Source: Rhynchosporium graminicola (Eukaryota; Ascomycota; Leotiomycetes; Helotiales; Ploettnerulaceae). From it: a stretch of DNA of 64,000 bases. Location of the stretch: the NCBI GenBank assembly GCA_900074885.1, contig FJUW01000046.1:845645-909644 (forward strand), written 5' to 3'. Shown here in pieces: positions 55,770 through 64,000 of this stretch. The notes beneath the pieces are model-generated. The model saw nothing but the letters and a program-made list of their open reading frames with translations. It did no database searches and was not told the DNA's origin. Within the stretch, counting starts at the first letter, position 1, and each line of letters opens with the position of its first letter. A program made the position numbers and the translations under genes.

Positions 55770-57960
55770 AATAACTCTAGTACTAGTTAGTCTAACTAAT
55801 TAAGCCGAAAGTACTGCGAGAACTACTATTACTATAAGGGATAATAATAGTAGCCCTAGTTATAATTTAATAAGATCGAAGACACTAAGAAGAAGAAGAA
55901 GCCTTGCGACTATAGAACGAATCCCTATAAGTTAAAGAACTCGAAGTATTTAATAAAGCTACCTCGGATAATAATACTATTACTATTAATTTTATAACGC
56001 TTAAGGAACTCTAGTTATAAGCGGAATAAGCTAATAATATATACTAAGAAGTAGCTAAGATAATACACGATAACTAGCGCATATTCCTTATTTCATAAAG
56101 CTGAAAGTATTAGTATTAGAGTATTCGCTGTTAGAAATAAGTAAACTATAATTCCGAGGCAGATTATAAGTACTTGATTCCGAAGAACTATATATAAAGC
56201 TAATCTAAGTGTGAAAATTGAGGGTGGAAATCGGCCAAAGGTCAGAATAATAGGTAATCAATTTGACTTGCTTTGATTGCTTGAAGAGAGCTAACTACAG
56301 GAGAGATTCTAGCTACTTATATAGCTATGTGAGCTCTCTAGAATATTCTATACTACGTAATACAGAACTCCATAGAAGAGGACACGTATACTGTAGAATC
56401 ATACTACGTCAGTAGTACGTCAGTAGAAACCTCTAGAAGTACGATATACATAATAGAGAGTAGTAAAACTCTATCGAGAACCTTCATGGTAACTCTAATA
56501 GAGTATGCAGGGTACAGGCTATTAACAAGGTACAGGGTATAGGTGCCAGGTAAAACAAGGTACATGGGCAAGGTACTGAACCAGGTACTAAGAACATGTA
56601 CTGACAAGGTACAGGGTGTGTATGCCAATGCAGGCAGAACTGACCAAGGTACTGGTTACAAATCCAACACTAAGTAATATATAATACTAAGACATATAGA
56701 TATCTAAGATAAGATTTAATTACTACTACTATAAGTTGTAGTTCTTCTAGCTATAGATATCGAAAGATATAAGAAAGTTCGTTCGGAACTATAACGCTTA
56801 TAGAAGGAATAAATCGTAGCAAGACTAGAGATAAGGATTCCTTAAGCTACTATTATTATTAGACTAAATCTAATAAGAAATCTCTATTAATTTTATTATT
56901 AATCTTCTAGAAAGTAAGAGATATACTAAATTAATTATAATTACTAATTAGCTTAAGAAAGAGATTATATATAATAAGCTATTATTAATTAATATAGAAG
57001 CTATAGTAAAGTAGTTTATATAAGTCTACTATAGATAATATATATTACTACGCGTAATCGTATCTAAATAAGGGAAATAGTTTATCGGAATATTATAGAT
57101 ATAAGTATATACTTTACTAGGGATTACGTGATATCTTTCTATAGCTTATTAACCGGAAACTAATAGCTCTATAGAAAGGATAAACTAGATATTAGAGACG
57201 TATTTATATATATTTATAGACTTCGTATAAGATAATTAGTTTAATATACTATTATTAGCAGAGGTAATAATTGATAATCGAGACGCTATATTAATAAGAG
57301 TAAGCCCTTTCTTTCTAACTTATAGTTATTATATATAACATATTAATTTAGATATCGAAAATAAACTTACTACTACTGCTACTTACTTACTTATTTAAAA
57401 GATAGATACGATCTTAAAGAAGCTATAAGACGCTAGGGAATAAGTATAGATAATAATAGTAGTAGTATAATAAATTTAAGAAGAGGTTATTAATTACTAC
57501 TACTAGTAAGTACTAGAGTTTAAAGTTAGAGATAAAGTCTGATTAAGTTTACGGAATATTCGTACGAATTAGCCTACGAAGAAGCTCGATATAAAGTAAG
57601 CTAAGTATATAGTACTCGAAGCAGTAGAGTCGTATAGCTACTGATTAGATACGCCGCTAGAAATATATAATATTTTTTATATATAGTTATTACGCTTAGC
57701 TGCTACTGACTTATTACTAAGCTAAGTATAAGATAACTTATAGCTACTACTACTACTAGTAGCGGACGAAGACGAGTTCGAAGTAGAAGAAATCCTAGTA
57801 GAGAGAGCCTTTTAAAGAGGAAGCTAAATAAAGAAGAAGTATCTAATTAAATAGATAAGTTACATAAGACTAATATAGGAATCAGAAGTAGCTCTTATTA
57901 TTATTATAGCGCTTAATGAGTAGGAAAAGAAGAATAGACTCGATAGGCCTAACCTCGAAA
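55770..57960 (+). pseudogene. K integrase and chromodomain, split by a solo M LTR
   Basis: Integrase zinc-binding part: VLDSEELYIKLI at about 56173-56205, continuing after the solo LTR with RNYNAYRRNKS (about 56780-56815). Core: QFIGIL, then PETNSSIERINQILETYLYI (about 57150-57215). C-terminal region: LRNIRTNQPTKKLDIKQAKY (about 57550-57610). Chromodomain: DEFEVEEILVERAF (about 57770-57815), then KKKYLIKQISYIRL. The end LDRPNLETGGE runs into the polypurine tract. It would have integrated the element cDNA; the chromodomain marks a chromovirus. Confidence 0.87.
56210..56669 (-). repeat. Solo LTR of Copia family M (460 bp), minus orientation, inside K integrase
   Basis: Reverse complement of the M LTR at 58020-58491: it ends CAAATCCAACA (start of the M LTR reversed) and begins TGTGAAAATTGAGGG. 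The target duplication CTAAG lies at 56205-56209 and 56670-56674. It retains most CpA/TpG. It presumably arose by LTR-LTR recombination of a full M copy. The open frame at 56404-56628 is repeat-derived and is mirrored in the other M LTR. Confidence 0.95.
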
Positions 57961-57974
57961 CAGGAGGAGAGTAA

Positions 57975-58019
57975 TATAATAAGTTATACTTAACGCCTAA
58001 GGCGTCTATACTAGTATCT
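57975..58019 (+). repeat. K 3' LTR, first 45 bp, truncated by M insertion
   Basis: TATAATAAGTTATACTTAAC and GCGTCTATACTAGTATCT match the beginning of the left LTR at 51911 up to CTAGTATCT. M starts at 58020; TATCT (58015-58019) would be its target duplication. Confidence 0.88.
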
Positions 58020-58491
58020 TGTTGGATTTGTAACCAGTACCTTGGTCAGTTCTGCCTGCATTGGCATATACACCCTGTACCTTGTCAGTACATAGTCTTA
58101 GTACGTGGTTCAGTACCTTGCCCATGTACCTTGTTGTACCTGGCACCTACACCCTGTACCTTATCAACAGCCTGTACCCTGTATACTCTATTAGAGTTAC
58201 TATGAAGGTTCTCGATAGAGTTCTACTACTCTCTAGTACGTATATCGTACTTCTAGAGGTTTCTACTGACGTACTACTGACGTAGTATAACTCTATAGTA
58301 TACGTGTCTTCTTCTATAGAGTTCTGTATTACGTAGTATAGAATATTCTAGAGAGCTCACATAGCTATATAAGTAGCTAGAATCTCTCCTGTAGTTAGCT
58401 CTCTTTAAGCAAGTAAATAAAGCAAGTCAAATTAATTACCTATTATTCTATTATTCTGACCTTCGGCCGATTTCTACTCTTAATTTTCATA
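58020..58491 (+). repeat. M 5' LTR (472 bp) with degenerate internal repeats
   Basis: Starts TGTTGGATTTGTAACCAG and ends AATTTTCATA. The first about 190 bp contain at least seven copies of a short motif around CCTGTACCTTG / AGTACCTTG / CATGTACCTTG. A 74-codon frame without ATG at 58061-58285 follows from these repeats; it is not a convincing gene. Confidence 0.96.
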
Positions 58492-59225
58492 TAGTAGCAA
58501 TTTACTTAGTGAAATCAGCTAATCAGACGCTTCCTTTTACGATCGATCTCGCTTAAACCCGCTTCTGTTACTTCTTACTAATAAAGGAGCTCCCTAATAG
58601 GGCGTACTTAGTCGTTTTCAAGCGACTTCTCGCCTAAGAGCTAGTAAGCTAGCCCCTTTAAGCCCTACTAACACGGCTATAGCGAATCAGACTCGTAGCC
58701 CTTAACCCTAAGACGAAGTTACAAGGAAATAATAACTTATAACCTCTCGAAGCCTTTAGAAGTAGAGACGACCTAGTGACCCTAGGTACGAAGGCTAAGA
58801 TCTTATTCCGGGGTGCCTATATCTACTACCGACTTAGTTTAGAAGCTAGGCCTTATTACGTAGTAAGGAGTGGCTTCTGATTCGCTACTAGTCTGATATA
58901 AATTATAGGTTAGCTAATAAGCTATTATTCGGGTATAAGAAGCTATCCTCGGAGAGGGTTACCCGGTAATAGTACTTAAGGCGCTATAAGATAAACTAAG
59001 CTAGTAGTAAGGTTATTTCAGTAGCAAATACGATAGACGTAGTTACTATATATTACTATTAATTTTAATTAAGCGAAAAACTCGGTAAGATAATAGTCTC
59101 GGCGTAGCTACCGTCTAATTATAAAGGGTAAGATAAGGTTATTATTTTTCAAGCTACTTAGTAGCTTATACGAGTAAAACTCGTACTTTTAAGACCTCTT
59201 AGTACTTAGTACTATTGAACTGCTT
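58492..59225 (+). other. M 5' untranslated leader
   Basis: About 730 bp between LTR and gag. It begins TAGTAGCAATTTACTTAG, where a primer binding site is expected, but I cannot match it to a specific tRNA. No frame of note is seen. Confidence 0.6.
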
Positions 59226-60160
59226 ATAAGGAATTATATCTTCCTTCAAGGGAGATAAGCTAGTAGGCTGCTCTAACTATATAGAGTGGCTTAATACGGC
59301 TAGCCTCTATTTAGAGGTAAACAGCTATATGTCTTATATTAAAAGTACTAAGACTAAGCCTAGCCGAGCTCTCTACTTCAAGTTAGAAGAACGTATTAAC
59401 GCGTAAGACGAAAAGAGAATAGATTATACTTCTTACTCTCCTGAGCTAGCGATTAAATACTATAAGAGACTAGCTGATTTTGAGCGTGTAAATAAGAAGG
59501 CTTTAGGCGCTATTAAGTCGATTATATCACTTGAAAACCTCGATAGATTCAAGGATAAGACTAGCGCAAAAGACCTATAGGAAGCTTTATAGCTACCTAC
59601 GGTTCTACTAACCTAGAGGAGATCAGTAGGTATATAAATCGTATTATCGATAATACCTACTCCTCTTATAAGAATATAGACGAGTATACTAGCGTAATTC
59701 AAGCTAGTTCAGTCTACCTAAAGCAGCTTAAGTGTGAGATTCCAAAGCTTATACTAGCTAGCCTTATATTTAAAGGTTTACTTAGTTCTTTTGATTCTTT
59801 TGCTTCTAGGAAGTACGAAGAAATCTCTAATAACCTTTCTTCTATTGATATAGAAGGTTTAATAAGAGATCTTATATCAGAAGAGGCTAGAATGAATACT
59901 TCTACCGATTTATAAGCTAATAAGGCTTTTAAGGGGAAGAATTCGAAAGGCAGTAAGAAGTATAGTTACTATAATAAAATAAACTATATAGAGGCAAATT
60001 ACTATATAAAGCACCCTGAGCTTATACCTAATAAATCGACTAAGAAGAAGTCGAAAGGTAAAGGCGCTAAAGAATCAAAAGAGGAGTCTACTAAGGCCCT
60101 TATGAGTTCTTTCAGTAGTACTAGCAGTAGTAGTAGTTATAGTAGTACAGCAGATTAAGC
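59226..60160 (+). pseudogene. M gag remnant
   Basis: The Copia Gag start FKGDKLVGCSNYIEWLNTA lies at about 59245-59300. KALGAIKSIISLENLDRFKD follows at about 59490-59550, and NRIIDNTYSSYKNIDEYTS (about 59637-59695) follows after one frame change. Then come KCEIPKLILASLIFKGLLSS and SFDSFASRKYEEISNNLSS to about 59850. The C-terminus is Lys-rich (STKKKSKGKGAKESKEE, about 60035-60085) and a Ser run precedes protease. A zinc knuckle is not obvious. Confidence 0.88.
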
Positions 60161-61760
60161 TTACGCTACTATATATAACTATAGAATAGTACTCGATTCT
60201 GGCGCTTCTGAGCATTATACACTGAATAAAAGCTGGTTATTAGACTATAAACCTGTATCTAAGAAGTCTATTACTATCGCTAATAGTGATATTTTGCCTA
60301 TAATAGGTAGAGGAGATATCCTTATAATCACTAGGGAAGGCGATAGAGTACTTATTAAAGACGTAAATTACGTACCTAGCCTTAAAACTACTCTCCTAAG
60401 CTCTAAGGAACTGACTAATAAAGATTGGAAAGTTACCTTTAATAAAAAGGGTATAAATATATCTAATAGCTCTATTAATATAGAAGCTAGATGGTATTAT
60501 AATGCGTACTACTTAGAAGTAGACGTAAATCATGAGCTGCTCGAGCCTGTGTCTTTTAAGGTAGACTCTAATAAAAGTAGTAAATTAGACCTATATTATA
60601 AGCCTCTATTGTATACTAATATAGAGTTTATCTATAAGACTATAGAAGGATCTAAAGGATTAAAAATCTAAAAGGGGTTAGATTTATCTAACTATTCTGC
60701 TTGTAATAGTAGTAAAATATACGCTATAAGTAGTACTAAGCTTATATCGGATACCCCTCCGCTTACTATCTTTGATATAGATATAGCAGGCCCTTTTAAG
60801 ATTAAAGGTCTAAAGGGAGAAAGATTCTTCTTAACTATTATATATAGAGGCTCTAGAGCTATTTAGGTATACGCTCTAAAACATAAGGCTAAGGCGTACG
60901 ATACCTTAATCGAGTAGTATAATATGATAACTACTTAATTTAAGTAAGGTATATTAAAAATCGTCGCTAAAATTAGAGCCTTTAAGCTAGATAACGCCGG
61001 GGAGTTTAAATCTAATAAATAGACTATCTTTTGTAAAGATAAAGGTATTATTTATGAATATACTAGTCCTTACTCTCCTAAGCAAAATAGTACAGCAGAG
61101 CGTTTAAATCGATATCTTATAGAAAGGCTTATAGCTATCTGTATAGATAAGAATATACCCTTATTCCTTTAGCTTTAAATAATCTAAGGAATAGCTTATA
61201 TAAAGAATCGCTCTTATAATTCGGTTATTAAAAAGAGTCCCTTTGAATTTCTCTTCGGTAAAAAGCCTACTCTTAATTATATTAGAGTATTAGGCTCTCT
61301 TACTTATATTCTTATTAATAAAAGGACTAATAAGTTTGAAGATAAGTACGATAGAGGTATACTCGTAAGGTATAAGTCCGCAAATAACTTCTTAGTATAT
61401 ATACCTAAGAAGAGAGCTATTATAAGCTCTAAAAACGTCCTAATTAAGGAATATTTAACCTTTAAGAACAAAGTGATCTCTAAGGAAGAATTAGAATCCT
61501 TTAATAAGACACTTAACGATTGCGAGACCTCTAACTATTCAAATCGCGTGATTTCTTTACTTATAAATACTCCTAAATCAGATATATCTAGGGCTGAAAA
61601 CTCGGAGAAAACTAATAGTAAAATAGCTAATAATTTATTAAATAAAGAAAAAGTTATAGAAGATATAGAACTTGATCTCTTTAACGATATAGCCGAAGAA
61701 GCACCTATAGTAGAAATACCTAAACGAGGTATAAAACATAGAAGGGATTACTCTTATTAG
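60161..61760 (+). pseudogene. M protease and integrase
   Basis: Protease active site IVLDSGASEHYTLNKSWLL at about 60187-60245. Open stretch 60294-60671 covers IIGRGDILIITREGDRVLIK and DVNYVPSLKTTLLSSKEL, the standard Copia GAG-pre-integrase lead-in. Integrase core: FDIDIAGPFKIKGLKGERFF at about 60770-60830; KLDNAGEFKSNK (about 60988-61022), the second Asp region; and SPYSPKQNSTAERLNRYLIE (about 61070-61130), which retains the catalytic Glu in QN-x-x-AERLNR. KSPFEFLFGKKPTLNYIRVL follows. A further open piece lies at 61473-61760. Intervening stops are TAG/TAA at Gln/Trp codons. Confidence 0.95.
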
Positions 61761-63534
61761 TTACTTAACGTTACTACTAGAAGTCACGCTAAAGACCCTG
61801 ATATAGCCTTAGCTATTCAGAATAATAAGCGATTAATTCAAGAGTAGAAAGAGGCTTATAGCGTATATAAAAACGTTATTAACTTAGCTTACTAAGCTTT
61901 TATTAGCTCTAAATCAGACGATGAAATTAGGCTATCACCTGATCCGGAAAGAATCCTTATTAAAAAGGATCCGGAAGTAGTTATCTACGAGCCTAAGAGC
62001 TATAAAGAAGCTATAAATAGTCCTTATAAGGATTATTAGCTAAAAGCTATAAATAAAGAAATTGCCTCTCTTGAAAATCATAATACGTGGAAAGTAGTCG
62101 ATAGTAATACTAAGACTATAAAACTACTAAAAACTCGCTGGGTCTATAAGATCAAAGAACTAGAGAGCGAGTACTACGAATTTAAAGCTAGATTCGTAGC
62201 TAAGGGGTTTAAGTAATTATACGGTATAAACTACCTAGATATATACGCTAGTATAGTAAAGTAAATAGCTTGGCGTCTTATATTTGCTTTAGTAGTACTC
62301 TATAAGTGGTATATATATAAGATCGATATGATCTCCGCTTTTATATAGAGTGATAAAGACATTAATACCTTATATATTTACCTCCCGGAAGGCGTAGATT
62401 ATTATGCTAATAAACTCCTCCTACTCTGGAAAGCGTTATATAGTCTTAAGTAATCAGCTAGACTATAGTTTATTACGCTTAAGGAGGTATTAGTTAATAA
62501 ATTCGGATTTAAGTTAATCTTATCCGAAAATTACATATTAGTTAATAAAGAGCTTAAGATTATAATCTGTATATATATGGATAATCTAGCTCTAATTAGC
62601 CCTGATATAAGTACTATTAAGTCCTTAATTAAAGAATTAAAACACTTCTTTAAACTTAAGGACTTAGGGCTGATAAAAGACTATTTAGGTATTGAAATTA
62701 ATTATAATAGAGATCAGGGCTATATGAAGATCTATTAAGCTAGCTATATAGAGAAGGTACTAGCTCGGTTTGACTTATCAGATTATAAACCGAAGAATAC
62801 GCCTATAGATTCAAAGGTTAAATTAGAACCTAATCCTAATAAGGCTACTAAGGAAGATATATCATAGTTTCAGTAAGTAATAGGCTGCTTACTATTCCTT
62901 ACGCTAGCTACTAGGCCTGATATAAGCTACGCTGTGATTAAATTAGCTAGGTTCTCTAGTAACCCTAGCGATACGTATATCTTAGCTATAAAGAACGTAC
63001 TTAGATACCTTAGAGGTTCTATTAAACTAGGCTTAGTTTATATTAATAGCTCTAGTAAATACGTTAGCGGATACTGCGATTCTGACTATGCCGGAGATAT
63101 TAGTATAGCTAAGTCCACTAGCGGCTATTCCTTCTATATAGGAAGCTGCTTATTCTCTTGGAAGTCGAAGTTATAATCGATTATAGCTTAGTCTACTATA
63201 GAAGCTGAATATATAGCTATTAATTCGGCAGTTAAAGAAGCGGTCTATATAAGATAACTTCTTACCGAATTAGGCTATTACTTCTAAGAGAGGTTCCCGG
63301 TGTTTACTGATAATAACAGCGCTTTATTGCTCTCTAAAAACCCTTAATTCTATAAGAGAACTAAGCATATAGCTGTGAAGTACTACTTTATTAGGGACCT
63401 AATTAATTAAGGTACTATAGATTTGATCTATATTAGTACTTTGAAGCAAAAGGCAGACGGGTTTACTAAAGCCCTAGATAGGCCTAAATTTAAGGAATTT
63501 ATAAAACACCTTGAACTAGCTTATTAGAGCTAGT
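61761..63534 (+). pseudogene. M reverse transcriptase and RNase H
   Basis: RT: NKEIASLENHNTWKVVDS (about 62050-62105), KTRWVYKIKELESEYYEFKA (about 62130-62190), then RFVAKGFK, LYLPEGVDY-like block, and ICIYMDNLALISPD (about 62565-62610), where the usual YVDD appears as YMDN. DLGLIKDYLGIEI and ARFDLSDYKPKNTP follow, then LATRPDISYAVIKLARFSSN (about 62905-62965). RNase H: GYCDSDYAGDISIAKSTSGY (about 63070-63130, open frame 62934-63176), IEAEYIAI, FTDNNSALLLSKNP and RTKHIAVKYYFIRDLI. Termination is near 63523-63534. Reading through five or six RIP stops would give the whole domain. Confidence 0.95.
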
Positions 63535-63709
63535 AATTCAGATTGTTATAAGAGAATTAGGTTTATTTAACCTAGGAGGGTAGCTACGAGGTGGAATTTC
63601 AATTCCTTATTATATTTCTTTTGTAATAATCCAAGGGTAGTCGATTAGTGATTTACTCTATATATAGTTCTGTTTTAAAACTGATTATAAGGCTCTGATT
63701 AAGGGGGCG
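63535..63709 (+). other. M 3' untranslated region and polypurine tract
   Basis: Non-coding sequence ending in the tract ATTAAGGGGGCG (63699-63709), directly before the 3' LTR. Confidence 0.8.
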
Positions 63710-64000
63710 TGTTAGATTTATAACTAGTACCTTAGTTAGTTCTGCCTGCATTAGCATATATACCCTGTACCTTATCAGTACATGGTCTTAGTACCTGGTT
63801 TAGTACCTTGCCTATGTACCTTGTTATACCTGGCACCTACACCCTGTATCTTGTCAACAGCCTGTACCCTGTATACTCTATTAGAGTTACTATAAAGGTT
63901 CTCGATAGAGTTCTACTACTCTCTAGTACGCATATCGTACTTCTAGAGGTTTCTACTGACGTACTACTGACGTAGTATGATTCTACGGTATACGTGTCTT
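63710..64000 (+). repeat. M 3' LTR, first 291 bp
   Basis: TGTTAGATTTATAACTAGTA aligns with the 5' LTR start TGTTGGATTTGTAACCAGTA, with G-to-A and C-to-T differences. The rest is beyond the window. Confidence 0.96.

Larger units (their letters stand above)
51911..58019 (+). mobile_element. K: Ty3/Gypsy chromovirus, plus strand, right LTR split by M
   Basis: The left LTR starts at 51911 (TATGATAGG); the right LTR starts at 57975 (TATAATAAG) and is cut at 58019 by M, so LTR length and target duplication cannot be completed (left flank ATTAC). In between: leader with tandem repeats, gag, protease, RT, RNase H, integrase (split by a solo M LTR), chromodomain, and the polypurine tract CAGGAGGAGAGTAA at 57961-57974. 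Confidence 0.9.
58020..64000 (+). mobile_element. M: Ty1/Copia retrotransposon, plus strand, cut by window end
   Basis: 5' LTR 58020-58491, long leader, gag, protease, integrase, RT, RNase H, polypurine tract, and the first 291 bp of the 3' LTR from 63710. The order integrase before RT identifies Copia. It has far fewer stops than the Gypsy elements here, so it is the youngest or least RIP-affected autonomous element in view. It inserted into the 3' LTR of K. Confidence 0.97.

Noticed and set aside
56404..56628. 74-codon frame on the minus strand and its twin at 58061-58285
   Set aside because: Both are the same stretch of M LTR, lack an ATG start, and are produced by the short GTACCTTG-type repeats.
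1..64000. tRNA, rRNA, bacterial operons or terminators
   Set aside because: No cloverleaf or rRNA-like sequence was recognised, and the LTR retrotransposons, Helitron, hAT and RIP pattern indicate fungal nuclear DNA.

Overview
This window looks like a gene-free, transposon-filled block from a filamentous ascomycete genome. Almost every stretch carries the signature of repeat-induced point mutation (RIP). CpA and TpG are strongly depleted and TpA is abundant, while CpG is retained. Former CAA/CAG/TGG codons now read TAA/TAG, so no long intact gene survives. I found no host gene, tRNA, rRNA or CRISPR array. All family labels below (G1-G4, E, F, H, K, M, N) are local to this report.

Layout, left to right. 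Positions 1-6048 hold a Ty3/Gypsy copy (G1a, minus strand, cut by the window start) whose right LTR abuts the C-terminal end of a hAT transposase (6050-6499). From about 6710 a RIP-damaged Helitron (Rep plus PIF1-type helicase, plus strand) begins. It is split at 8183 by Gypsy G2 (minus). The right LTR of G2 is itself split by Gypsy G3 (12705-27100, plus), and G3 is split by Gypsy G4 (14461-22237, minus). Each of these three insertions has matched LTR lengths and a matching 5-bp target duplication: AGTTA for G2, AGTAG for G3, ATATT for G4. Beyond G3 lie a short Helitron piece with a little-mutated solo LTR (N, 27155-27599), a second fragment of G2 carrying RT, protease and Gag (27782-30447), and the rest of the Helitron (30448 to about 33060). 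The G2/Helitron junctions show a rearrangement in which the 5' end of G2 plus about 190 bp of flanking Helitron is present twice.

The right half starts with an unassigned 1.1 kb stretch. It is followed by an unclassified Gag-protease element H (34379-37188, resuming at 50678-51910). H is interrupted by Gypsy F (37189-50672, minus), which lacks most of RT and all of RNase H. F is interrupted by a second G1 copy (39501-47751, plus, target duplication CTAAA), and that copy carries a 1.36-kb non-autonomous LTR element E (42644-44001, target duplication TATAT). H is interrupted again by Gypsy K (from 51911, plus). K contains a solo Copia LTR (56210-56669, target duplication CTAAG), and its right LTR is split by a Ty1/Copia element M (58020 to the window end). 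M is the least damaged polyprotein here.

The most interesting signals are two. First, three unrelated minus-strand Gypsy elements (G2, G4, F) each carry a plus-strand reading frame between the end of pol and the 3' LTR, preceded by TATA-like and pyrimidine-rich sequence. This suggests convergent antisense genes. Second, a small stem-loop lies just upstream of the polypurine tract in at least six families. Its stem differs in sequence from family to family but stays paired.
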